47,612 nucleotides of DNA from an uncultured Neomegalonema sp. (GTDB lineage Bacteria > Pseudomonadota > Alphaproteobacteria > Rhodobacterales > Rhodobacteraceae): assembly GCA_937948985.1 (NCBI GenBank), contig CALFAK010000030.1, positions 1 through 47,612 of the forward strand, in the 5' to 3' direction. Made by a program: the position numbers and the translations under genes. Position 1 is the stretch's first letter. Every line of letters starts with the position of its first letter. Positions 40,047-47,612 of this stretch are shown piece after piece. The notes below the pieces were generated by a model that saw only the letters and a program-made list of their open reading frames with translations, searched no databases and was not told the DNA's origin.

Positions 40047-41846
40047 ATGGGCGACCAAAAGAACCTGATATTGGCTGCTGTTCTCAGCTTTCTCGTGATC
40101 GGTCTGTGGGAGGTCTTCGTGATCGGGCCGCAGCGGATGGAGTTAGAGCGGGCTGCACAAGTTCAGGCGGAAATTGCCGCAGAAAAAGGCCTCGACGAAG
40201 CCCCTGTGCCGAGTGGCGGCGTTGAAACGGTGGTTTCGCTTGTTGATCGGGTCGAGGCACTGAAAGAGACAGATCGCGTTATCATCGACAGCCCCCGCGT
40301 AGACGGCTCGATCTCGTTGAAAGGTGGCCGGATCGACGATCTAAACCTCAAAGATTATCACATCACAGTCGACAAGACCTCGCCCGAAGTGACGCTGCTA
40401 TCGCCACGAAATGCGGAATCCGCTTATTATGCGCTGTTCGGTTGGGCAGGCGGCAATGCCGGAACACTGCCCGGTCCGTCAACGGAATGGACGCTGGCTG
40501 AAGGGGACATACTTGACCTTGGCAAGCCTGTAACACTGGCGTGGACGAATGATACGGGTTTGGAATTCCGGCAGAAATACGAAATCGACGAAAACTACCT
40601 GTTCACCATCACACAAACCGTCAGCAACCAGACAGAAGAAGCCCGCACGCTGGTCCCATATGGTGTGATTGCACGGCACGGGGAGCCGGAGACCCAAGGC
40701 ATGTACCTGCTGCATGAGGGCGCAATCGGCGGGTTTGACGGAATTACCGAGAGCATTGATTATTCAGATTTTGAGGATTTCGAGCTTGATGTCGCTGAGC
40801 GCGCGCGTCTGGCGAAATTCACCGCCGAAGATAACGGCTGGTTGGGTCTGACGGACAAATACTGGATGACCGCGCTGATCCCGACCAAGGGTACGTCATT
40901 CACGGGTGCTTTCAAGCTGGCGGGACGTGATGCCGCGCCCGTTTTCAGTGCCGATGTGCGTATGCCGCCTGTTGCCGTAGCAGCGGGAGCCACACAAAGT
41001 GCAACGATCCAGTTTTTCGCCGGGGCTAAACAGGCCGATGTGCTGAAAATGTACGAGGAGAAGCTGGGCGCGGATAGCTTCTATGATGCCATCGACTGGG
41101 GTTGGTTCTTCTTTTTGACCAAGCCGTTTTTCTGGTTGTTGAACACGATTTACAAGCTGGTCGGTAACTTTGGTGTGGCCATCATCCTGCTGACGCTGAT
41201 CGTGAAAATGGTCATGTTCCCACTGGCGTATAAATCCTACGTCTCGATGGGACGAATGAAAAAGCTGCAACCGCAGACCGAGAAAATCCGCGACAAACAC
41301 AAAGAAGACCCGCAGGCGATGCAGAAAGCCATGCTGGAGCTTTATAAGAAAGAGAAGGTGAATCCCGCGTCGGGGTGCTTACCGATCCTGTTCCAGATTC
41401 CGGTGTTCTTCTCGCTGTATAAGGTGTTGTTTGTCACCATCGAAATGCGCCATGCGCCGTTCTTTGGATGGATCAAAGACTTGTCTGCGCCGGACCCGAC
41501 CTCGTTCCTCAACCTCTTCGGGGCGCTGCCTTGGGATATTCCTGAGACGGGTCTGATCAAGACGCTCGGCATCGGCATCTGGCCGATCATTATGGGCGTC
41601 ACCATGTGGCTGCAAATGCAGTTGAACCCCGCGCCGCCGGACCCGATCCAGAAGAAGATTTTCGCGTGGATGCCTGTCCTCTTCACCTTCATGCTGGGCG
41701 CGTTTCCGGCAGGTTTGGTGATTTACTGGACCGCCAACAACGTTCTGACGATCATCCAGCAAGGATCGATTATGAAGTCTCAAGGGGCGGAAATCGAAAT
41801 CATTGAGAAGATCAAACGCTGGCGCGGGAAGAAGAAACCAGAATAG
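40047..41846 (+). CDS. yidC: Membrane protein insertase YidC
   Basis: A 599-residue insertase. An N-terminal transmembrane anchor (ILAAVLSFLVIGLWEVFV) precedes a large periplasmic domain (to about 345), followed by the conserved insertase domain (about 350-580): FGVAIILLTLIVKMVMFPL, MQKAMLELYKKEKVNPASGCLPIL and VIYWTANNVLTIIQQ. It ends in a basic tail. About 80 bp separates it from yidD. It acts with the Sec translocon and alone. The order rpmH-rnpA-yidD-yidC is intact. Confidence 0.96.
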   Translation: MGDQKNLILAAVLSFLVIGLWEVFVIGPQRMELERAAQVQAEIAAEKGLDEAPVPSGGVETVVSLVDRVEALKETDRVIIDSPRVDGSISLKGGRIDDLNLKDYHITVDKTSPEVTLLSPRNAESAYYALFGWAGGNAGTLPGPSTEWTLAEGDILDLGKPVTLAWTNDTGLEFRQKYEIDENYLFTITQTVSNQTEEARTLVPYGVIARHGEPETQGMYLLHEGAIGGFDGITESIDYSDFEDFELDVAERARLAKFTAEDNGWLGLTDKYWMTALIPTKGTSFTGAFKLAGRDAAPVFSADVRMPPVAVAAGATQSATIQFFAGAKQADVLKMYEEKLGADSFYDAIDWGWFFFLTKPFFWLLNTIYKLVGNFGVAIILLTLIVKMVMFPLAYKSYVSMGRMKKLQPQTEKIRDKHKEDPQAMQKAMLELYKKEKVNPASGCLPILFQIPVFFSLYKVLFVTIEMRHAPFFGWIKDLSAPDPTSFLNLFGALPWDIPETGLIKTLGIGIWPIIMGVTMWLQMQLNPAPPDPIQKKIFAWMPVLFTFMLGAFPAGLVIYWTANNVLTIIQQGSIMKSQGAEIEIIEKIKRWRGKKKPE

Positions 41847-41920
41847 CGCAGGGCCATTGCGTTCCCGCCGACGTTTACCCCCTTGCGCCGTCCTGCTGTT
41901 TGGCGCAAGACCTGCCTGAC

Positions 41921-42568
41921 ATGGAAGAAGAAAACCCACATACTGAAGCCGGACGCTTGCTGTTCGCCCGCCGGACCGAGTTTATCCTTGGCGCCGCGCA
42001 GCTGTCGCAATTACCGGAAGGTGATCGTGCGGAGATTTGCTTTGCGGGGCGCTCAAACGCGGGCAAATCAAGCCTGATCAACGCACTGACGGGGCGTAAA
42101 GATTTGGCGCGCACGTCGAACACACCGGGACGGACGCAGCAGCTGAACTTCTTCTCGCTTGAGCATCCTGAAGTCGGTCAACTCTATATGGTTGACCTGC
42201 CGGGCTATGGATATGCCAAAGCACCCAAATCAGAGGTCGAGCGCTGGCAAGGGGTGCTGAAATCTTACTTACGCGGGCGCGCCACTCTGCGCCGGGCCTA
42301 TGTCCTGATCGACAGCCGCCACGGCATTAAAGCGGTGGACGAGGATATTCTCAAAATGCTGGATGTCGCCGCCGTCAGTTATCAGGTGATCCTGACCAAA
42401 GCCGATAAGCCAAAAGGCCCGCAACTGGAGAGCGTTATCCAAGCCACCCGCGTCGCGATTGCCAAGCGGCCTGCCGCCTTCCCTGACCTGCTGCTGACAT
42501 CATCAGAGACGGGCGAAGGGATCACCGAAGTGCGGGCTGCGATTGCAAAGCTGATGGCGGAAGGCTAA
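41921..42568 (+). CDS. engB: Ribosome biogenesis GTPase YihA/YsxC (EngB)
   Basis: A 215-residue small GTPase for 50S assembly. G1 is AGRSNAGKSSL near 45-55, G3 is DLPGYGYAK, and G4 is TKADKPKG. I use the ATG 41921; a TTG 21 nt upstream (41900) in frame is an alternative. It lies about 75 bp after yidC, and no MOSC gene lies between them, although Rhodobacterales often have one. The argB start is 20 nt after its stop. Confidence 0.95.
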   Translation: MEEENPHTEAGRLLFARRTEFILGAAQLSQLPEGDRAEICFAGRSNAGKSSLINALTGRKDLARTSNTPGRTQQLNFFSLEHPEVGQLYMVDLPGYGYAKAPKSEVERWQGVLKSYLRGRATLRRAYVLIDSRHGIKAVDEDILKMLDVAAVSYQVILTKADKPKGPQLESVIQATRVAIAKRPAAFPDLLLTSSETGEGITEVRAAIAKLMAEG

Positions 42569-42587
42569 CAGCTTCGTATCAGCCGCT

Positions 42588-43499
42588 ATGGACCAAGCCA
42601 TGACCGATACAGCCTCTAAACGTGACATGCTCGCGACCGCCCGCACCCTTTCTGTCGCCCTGCCCTATCTGCAAAAGCATGACGGGAATGCGATTGTCGT
42701 TAAGCTGGGCGGTCACGCGATGGGCGATCCTGAATCGCTGCGCGCCTTTGCCCGTGACATCACCCTGATGAAGCAATGCGGAGTTCACCCGATCATCGTG
42801 CATGGCGGTGGCCCACAAATCGGTCAGATGCTCAAGCGGTTGGATATCAACAGCGATTTTATCGACGGCTTGCGCGTCACCGATCAGGCCACTGTGGAAG
42901 TGGTCGAAATGGTACTGGCGGGAAAGATCAACAAGGAAATCGCCGCCGCGATTAATCTCGAAGGCGGGCGGGCCGTTGGCGTAAGCGGCAAAGACGCCAA
43001 TCTGATGGTTGCCCGCAAACTGATGCACACCATGACCGACCGTGAGACGGGCGCGAACAACGAGGTCGATTTGGGCTTTGTCGGCGAACCGGTGACGATC
43101 AACACCGATATGCTGCAAACGTTTATCGATTCAGATCTGATTCCCGTCATCGCGCCCGTGGCTATCGGAACGCAAGGCGAGACGTACAACATCAACGGTG
43201 ATACGGCGGCGGGGGCAATTGCAGGAGCCATCAAAGCGTCGCGGTTGCTGCTGCTGACCGATGTGTCGGGCGTCAAAGACGGCACTGGCAACGTGTTGGA
43301 GGAGATGACGATTGAGGCTGCCAAGGGCTTGATCGCCGATGGCGTGATTGCGGGCGGGATGATTCCGAAAGTCTCGACGGCGATGGATGCGCTCAATCGC
43401 GGGGTTGATGGTGTTGTTATCCTCGATGGCCGCGCACCTCATGCGGTGTTGCTGGAGCTGTTCACCGAGCATGGTGCGGGTACGCTGATCCGACGATAG
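42588..43499 (+). CDS. argB: Acetylglutamate kinase
   Basis: A 303-residue enzyme phosphorylating N-acetylglutamate in arginine synthesis. VVKLGGHAMGD near 39-49 is the phosphate-binding section, and HGGGPQIGQML follows. NINGDTAAGAIAGAIKASRLLLLTD and MIPKVSTAMDALNRGVDGVVILDG are also characteristic. An ATG four codons downstream (42600) could be the true start because no strong ribosome-binding site precedes either. It closes the operon and is followed by a two-sided hairpin (43507-43540). Confidence 0.95.
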   Translation: MDQAMTDTASKRDMLATARTLSVALPYLQKHDGNAIVVKLGGHAMGDPESLRAFARDITLMKQCGVHPIIVHGGGPQIGQMLKRLDINSDFIDGLRVTDQATVEVVEMVLAGKINKEIAAAINLEGGRAVGVSGKDANLMVARKLMHTMTDRETGANNEVDLGFVGEPVTINTDMLQTFIDSDLIPVIAPVAIGTQGETYNINGDTAAGAIAGAIKASRLLLLTDVSGVKDGTGNVLEEMTIEAAKGLIADGVIAGGMIPKVSTAMDALNRGVDGVVILDGRAPHAVLLELFTEHGAGTLIRR

Positions 43500-43506
43500 C
43501 GCACAC

Positions 43507-43540
43507 AAAAACGCCGCCCTTTTGAAAGGACGGCGTTTGT
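43507..43540. terminator. Two-sided hairpin between argB and the protease gene
   Basis: AAACGCCG (43509-43516) / CGGCGTTT (43531-43538) with a further CC-TTT/AAA-GG inner pairing makes a long stem with one mismatch. On the minus strand it ends in a run of T, fitting an intrinsic terminator for the protease gene, and it can also end argB on the plus strand. Confidence 0.75.
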
Positions 43541-43561
43541 GGTCAAGCGTTTCGCGGAAAC

Positions 43562-44920
43562 TCAGTTATACGCGATCACGTAGCTGCTGCTGACAGGGGC
43601 GTTTTGGTAAACCTGGTGCCCGTGGCTTGGAACCACATCATCATAGATCGGTGCCATCGTGCCATAGCGCGTGCCGCTATCGATATATGTTGGCTGGTAT
43701 TGGGGTTGATACTGCGGCTGTGCGATTGGGATGTAGGTAGGGGCAGGCTGCGCATAGCCATAGCTGCCCACATTCACGTAGGTCGGCTTAGGTGCCTGAA
43801 GTGCGGCAGTCTGATAGGTCTGCGCAGGTTCATAGTAGTTTGGCACATGCTGATAACGTGGTGTCGCAGCTTGATAGGTTGGTGCTGCGGCCACGTATTG
43901 CGGCTGCTGTGGCTGTTGGTATTCCTGCTCATAGCTTTGCTGTGGTTTTTGCGCGGGAAGCGCAGCCATTACAGTCTGGTGAGCATAAGATTGAACAGGC
44001 GCATAGGCCATTGCCATACCACCGGACGAGGCGCAGGCATTAGGGTTACCAGCACAAACCGAGCGCACATTATCAATCCAACGGCGATACACAGAGATCG
44101 GGGTGAAGTACATTTCATAACCGGGGCGCGAGCATTCTTGACCGTAGTGGCCTTGGTTATGAGGTTGAATACCTGAGAGGATACCGGCAAGGCGACGGCC
44201 ATAGCGGCCATTGGACAGCAACGGCCCGCCGCTCTCACCACGGCACAAACCTTCATTCTGCGTCGATGCACTGGTCACCGTGATGTAGCTGCGCATGTCA
44301 ATGGCACGGACTTGCAGCGGCGTCTGGTTCAACATCCGGTCACCGCCACGACGCCCGGTCACAGGCCAGCCATGACCCAATCCCAGCTCACCGGGACGCA
44401 GCGAAGGTTGACCTTCAAAATCGAGCGCGGTTGCTGTGATCTTGGCAGGCAGCGCTTTGTCGAGGCGGATCAGCGCGATGTCGTGTTGGAGGGTTTGATA
44501 TTCAAATCCGGCATGGCAGATGGCGTCTTTAACGACGCGCTTGATCGCTTGAGGGCTGTCGAGATTGTCATCGCCAGCAATTACTTCGATATGGCTCCAG
44601 CTGCGGTCAGCGGCGACACAGTGCCCTGCGGTCACGATCCAATTACTGTCGATGACCGTTCCGCCGCAGTGGTCAACCTCAACCCTATCAGCCAGTTCAT
44701 ACACGATGCGCAGCTTAACGGTGGAAGCGGCATCACGGGGCGGCGAATAGGCCTGACGCCCACTGAAATATTCCGGCCGCCAATTGGCACGTTTAGAATT
44801 TTTGGCAACCATGCTGCCACAAGAGAATGCGTTGACCCCGGCAAGACCACTGGCGTTTGCCTGGCCTGTGAGACCGAGCATGATTGTTGCGAAAGCCGCG
44901 ATTGTCGATCTGCGTGTCAT
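43562..44920 (-). CDS. Exported trypsin-fold serine protease with PQY-rich tail
   Basis: A 452-residue protein with a signal peptide (MTRRSTIAAFATIMLGLTG, cleavage near ANA). The chymotrypsin-fold triad is complete: His100 in TAGHC, Asp147 in HDIAL, and Ser230 in CRGESGGP. The residue six before the catalytic serine (trypsin position 189) is Gly224, not Asp, so Arg/Lys specificity is not expected; position 194 is Glu229 rather than Asp. After about residue 300 the chain is rich in Gln, Pro and Tyr in tandem (PQYQPQYQPTY). It could cleave envelope or external proteins. It is on its own, and its target is unknown. Confidence 0.82.
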   Translation of the reverse strand: MTRRSTIAAFATIMLGLTGQANASGLAGVNAFSCGSMVAKNSKRANWRPEYFSGRQAYSPPRDAASTVKLRIVYELADRVEVDHCGGTVIDSNWIVTAGHCVAADRSWSHIEVIAGDDNLDSPQAIKRVVKDAICHAGFEYQTLQHDIALIRLDKALPAKITATALDFEGQPSLRPGELGLGHGWPVTGRRGGDRMLNQTPLQVRAIDMRSYITVTSASTQNEGLCRGESGGPLLSNGRYGRRLAGILSGIQPHNQGHYGQECSRPGYEMYFTPISVYRRWIDNVRSVCAGNPNACASSGGMAMAYAPVQSYAHQTVMAALPAQKPQQSYEQEYQQPQQPQYVAAAPTYQAATPRYQHVPNYYEPAQTYQTAALQAPKPTYVNVGSYGYAQPAPTYIPIAQPQYQPQYQPTYIDSGTRYGTMAPIYDDVVPSHGHQVYQNAPVSSSYVIAYN

Positions 44921-45245
44921 GGGTCAATCCATTCTGTTGGAGCTTGCGAGCGTCCTGCTCGCCCTTGACCACTACGTTGCGCTTACCAAGTAAACATTTC
45001 CTCTAGCGCGATAATATTGTTTCGCATTTTACTTACGGTTTATTCATTTTTGAAGATTGTCCCTGTTAACAGCTTGAATTCGTGACAAAAAAAAGCGCCG
45101 CCCGAAGGCCGCGCTTTTGATTACAATTTTATCGGAATTAGGAAATTTTACGCTGCGTTTAGATCTATTCTGATTTCATCAACACAGATTAACGGCTCAT
45201 TACCGCCTCCGACGAAATCGAACCCGTCAGAGGCGGCATAAAGCA
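44921..45245. other. Intergenic stretch between the protease gene and rpoC end
   Basis: About 325 bp with no gene. It holds the protease promoter region (AT-rich around 45000-45060) and the rpoC terminator (45086-45118). Nothing else stands out. Confidence 0.5.
45086..45118 (-). terminator. Intrinsic terminator after rpoC
   Basis: On the minus strand, AAAAGCG/CGCTTTT with an inner CCGCC/GGCCG-like pairing (one mismatch) and a CGAA-type loop is followed by a run of eight T (complement of 45087-45094). It lies 128 bp after the rpoC stop and is the obvious end of the rpoBC transcript. Confidence 0.85.
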
Positions 45246-47612
45246 TTATTCAGCAGCGTCAGCGGCGGAATTCGACTCACTAGGCGCTTCGAGAGCGCCA
45301 ACGGCTTGCGATTCCATCGCTTCCTCGGCTGCGCGGCGCGCTGCGATGATCTCACGATCACGGTCTGCCGCGATGCGTTTCATCTTCGCGGCCATACCGC
45401 CCGTACCCGCAGGAATCAGACGCCCGACGATCACGTTCTCTTTCAGACCGATCAGGCGGTCCCGCTTGCCCTGAACCGAAGCCTCGGTCAGCACGCGCGT
45501 TGTTTCCTGGAACGATGCGGCAGAGATAAACGAGCGCGTTTGCAGTGACGCTTTGGTGATGCCCAGCAGAATGCGCTTACCCGATGCCGGACGACGGCCT
45601 TCCTGCTCCGCTTTGCGGTTAAGCTCGTCGAACTCCATCCGGTCAACGGTTTCACCCTTGAGCATCGTCGTCTCGCCGTGATCATCAACTTCGATCTTCT
45701 GAAGCATCTGACGCACGATCACCTCGATATGCTTATCCGCGATCTTCACGCCTTGCAGACGATACACGTCCTGCACTTCGTCGATCAGATAGCCCGCCAG
45801 CGCCTCGATGCCGAGGATCTGAAGAATATCATGCGGCGCGGGCTTGCCGTCCAGCAGGTACTCGCCCTTCTGGATGAAGTCGCCCTCTTGCACCTCAATG
45901 TGCTTGCCCTTCGGGATCAGGTACTCGACCTTATTCTCCTCGTCGCCTTCCGGCACAATGGAGATGCGGCGTTTGTTTTTGAAGTCGCGGCCAAATTCCA
46001 CGTAGCCATCAATTTCGGCGATGATCGCGTGGTCTTTCGGACGGCGGGCCTCAAACAGTTCCGCCACACGCGGCAGACCACCGGTAATGTCACGGGTCTT
46101 CGCACCCTCACGCGGGATACGTGCGAGAACGTCGCCGGCAACAACATCTTGTCCATCCTCAACCGAGAGAATCGCATCCACAGACATCATGTAATGCGCG
46201 GGATTGCCGTTCTTCAGCGTCAGCGCCTCGCCGTTTTCATCCAGCGTCATGATCGACGGCTTTAGGTCCATGCCCTTCGGCGCGGCGCGCCAATCGGCAA
46301 CAATACGCTGGGAAATACCCGTCGCATCATCGGTTTCCTCACGCAGCGAGAAGCCAGGCACAAGATCGACGAGTTTAACTTTACCCGCCTGTTCCGAGAT
46401 GATCGGCAGGGTGTAGGGATCCCACTCGGCGAGTTTGTCGCCACGGCTGATCTCCGCACCCTCTTTTACGCGCAGTTTCGAGCCGTACATCAGCTTGTGG
46501 ACAGCGCGTTCCGTGCCGTTCTGATCGGTAATGACAAGCTGCATGTTGCGGCCCATCACGATCGTTTCTTTCGCAGCGTTGGTCAGCGTGTTCTCGTTGC
46601 GGAACTCCAGCTTGCCTTCCTGCGTCGCTTCCATGAACGACTGGTCAGTCACCTGCGCCGTGCCACCGATGTGGAAGGTCCGCATGGTCAGCTGTGTTCC
46701 CGGCTCACCAATCGACTGTGCGGCGATGATACCGACAGCTTCACCCTGGTTGACGAACTCGCCACGTGCGAGGTCGCGGCCATAGCACATCGCACAGATA
46801 CCGGCTTCCGCCTCACAGGTCAGCGGTGAACGGATTTTCACGTTCAGCACTTCGGCCTTCTCAACGGCAAGATCTTCGCCTTCGACGATGACGTGGTTGC
46901 GCGGGAACAGCACTTCGCCCGTTGCCGGATCAATAACGTCCTCGGCAATGGTGCGGCCCAGAATACGCTCGCTGAGAGACGCAACAACCTCACCACCGTC
47001 AATCGCGGCAGCGCAGTTGATCGACACGTCCGTACCGCAATCATGCATCTCGATGATGCAATCCTGCGCCACATCAACCAAACGACGGGTCAGGTAACCG
47101 GAGTTCGCGGTTTTCAGCGCGGTATCCGCCAAACCCTTACGGGCGCCGTGGGTGGAGTTAAAGTACTCCAACACGGTCAGGCCTTCTTTAAAGTTCGAGA
47201 TGATCGGTGTCTCGATGATTTCACCGGATGGTTTAGCCATCAGGCCGCGCATTCCGCCAAGCTGCTTCATCTGCGTTACAGAACCACGCGCGCCGGAGTG
47301 CGCCATCATGTAAACCGAGTTCATGTCCTTACGTTTGCCCGTCACCGGATCAAACTTGTCGGCGGAAATCGTGTTCATCATCGCATCGGTGACTTTGTCG
47401 TTACACTTCGACCATGCATCGACCACTTTGTTGTATTTCTCACCCTGCGTGATGAGACCTTCGCGGTATTGCTCCTCGAACGCCTTCACTTGCTCCTTGG
47501 TGTCATCGACAAAGCCCCATTTGGTGTCGGGAATTTCCATGTCGTCCTTGCCGAACGAGATGCCCGCTTTACACGCTTCGGTGAAGCCCAGCTTCATCAG
47601 CTGATCACAGAA
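45246..47612 (-). CDS. rpoC: RNA polymerase beta' subunit, C-terminal part (incomplete at the window edge)
   Basis: The frame is open to the right edge (789 codons visible), so only the C-terminal half or so of the ~1400-residue beta' is here; the active-site NADFDGD motif lies outside. Typical sections are [22 protein letters not shown] (bridge helix/trigger loop), [20 protein letters not shown] (zinc-binding cysteines), [21 protein letters not shown] (trigger loop), and near the end [20 protein letters not shown] and [18 protein letters not shown]. The apparent Met at the right edge is internal, not a start. It ends in an acidic, Ala/Ser/Glu-rich tail. The terminator lies at 45086-45118. 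Confidence 0.97.
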   Translation of the reverse strand, partial: FCDQLMKLGFTEACKAGISFGKDDMEIPDTKWGFVDDTKEQVKAFEEQYREGLITQGEKYNKVVDAWSKCNDKVTDAMMNTISADKFDPVTGKRKDMNSVYMMAHSGARGSVTQMKQLGGMRGLMAKPSGEIIETPIISNFKEGLTVLEYFNSTHGARKGLADTALKTANSGYLTRRLVDVAQDCIIEMHDCGTDVSINCAAAIDGGEVVASLSERILGRTIAEDVIDPATGEVLFPRNHVIVEGEDLAVEKAEVLNVKIRSPLTCEAEAGICAMCYGRDLARGEFVNQGEAVGIIAAQSIGEPGTQLTMRTFHIGGTAQVTDQSFMEATQEGKLEFRNENTLTNAAKETIVMGRNMQLVITDQNGTERAVHKLMYGSKLRVKEGAEISRGDKLAEWDPYTLPIISEQAGKVKLVDLVPGFSLREETDDATGISQRIVADWRAAPKGMDLKPSIMTLDENGEALTLKNGNPAHYMMSVDAILSVEDGQDVVAGDVLARIPREGAKTRDITGGLPRVAELFEARRPKDHAIIAEIDGYVEFGRDFKNKRRISIVPEGDEENKVEYLIPKGKHIEVQEGDFIQKGEYLLDGKPAPHDILQILGIEALAGYLIDEVQDVYRLQGVKIADKHIEVIVRQMLQKIEVDDHGETTMLKGETVDRMEFDELNRKAEQEGRRPASGKRILLGITKASLQTRSFISAASFQETTRVLTEASVQGKRDRLIGLKENVIVGRLIPAGTGGMAAKMKRIAADRDREIIAARRAAEEAMESQAVGALEAPSESNSAADAAE

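Overview
The window looks like a chromosomal segment of an alphaproteobacterium, most likely Rhodobacterales (Roseobacter-like). The evidence is the family-level look of the PhaR regulator, the alpha-type SspB adaptor, the RTX protein and the acyl-CoA synthetase, together with the lpoA-glnD-murJ and rpmH-rnpA-yidD-yidC-engB-argB gene strings. Most genes are GC-rich. A few patches (about 11.9-13.0 kb, 19.2-19.4 kb, 27.5-28.1 kb) are clearly more AT-rich and look acquired or rapidly evolving.

Layout. 0-0.3 kb: tail of a probable transposase and a tRNA-Leu(GAG). 0.5-6.5 kb: a BON-LysM protein, an acyl-CoA synthetase, the smpB-dapA pair and a divergent soluble lytic transglycosylase. 6.6-10.4 kb: a forward run of alpha/beta hydrolase, acetylpolyamine amidohydrolase-like deacetylase, cupin and amidase, which could be a small amine/amide catabolic unit. 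10.5-13.4 kb: accessory patch with a complete IS630-family element (transposase split by a -1 frame change at an A7 run), an orphan AT-rich phosphoribosyltransferase-like gene and a decayed gene. 13.5-16 kb: an MBL-fold hydrolase, a small lipoprotein and an HSDL2-like SDR. 16.1-19.2 kb: a 1020-residue beta-helix plus RTX-repeat protein for type I secretion, with a perfect 20-bp palindrome upstream. 19.5-23 kb: an EamA transporter, a GGCT-like protein and a PhaC-like hydrolase, divergent from phaR. 23.1-26.5 kb: cysK, a lipoprotein, fumC and sspB on the minus strand. 26.6-28.6 kb: a TadG-like vWA protein and an FKBP isomerase. 28.7-36 kb: rsmI, then divergent lpoA-glnD-murJ joined by 4-nt overlaps. 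36.0-36.7 kb: a Phd/PIN toxin-antitoxin pair starting directly after murJ. 36.8-39.1 kb: ubiE-ubiB. 39.2-43.5 kb: rpmH-rnpA-yidD-yidC-engB-argB. 43.6-44.9 kb: an exported trypsin-fold protease with a PQY-rich tail. 45.2 kb to the end: the C-terminal part of rpoC with its terminator.

How the genes work together. The housekeeping blocks cover envelope growth (slt, lpoA, murJ, yidC), nitrogen signalling (glnD), ubiquinone synthesis (ubiE, ubiB), lysine/peptidoglycan, cysteine and arginine synthesis (dapA, cysK, argB), translation rescue and proteolysis (smpB, sspB), and carbon storage (phaR with a PhaC-like enzyme). Accessory material sits mainly in the spaces between these blocks. Several intergenic spaces carry short GC-rich palindromes with an ACTTG/CAAGT-like loop, once as an inverted pair, so they probably belong to a dispersed REP-like family.

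No obviously complete new defence or secretion system is visible. The best leads are the phosphoribosyltransferase orphan beside IS630, the deacetylase-cupin-amidase cassette, the RTX protein with a 63-residue super-repeat and an operator-like palindrome, the protease with a non-trypsin specificity pocket, and the REP-like elements. All functions are inferred from reading the sequence; no database search was made.
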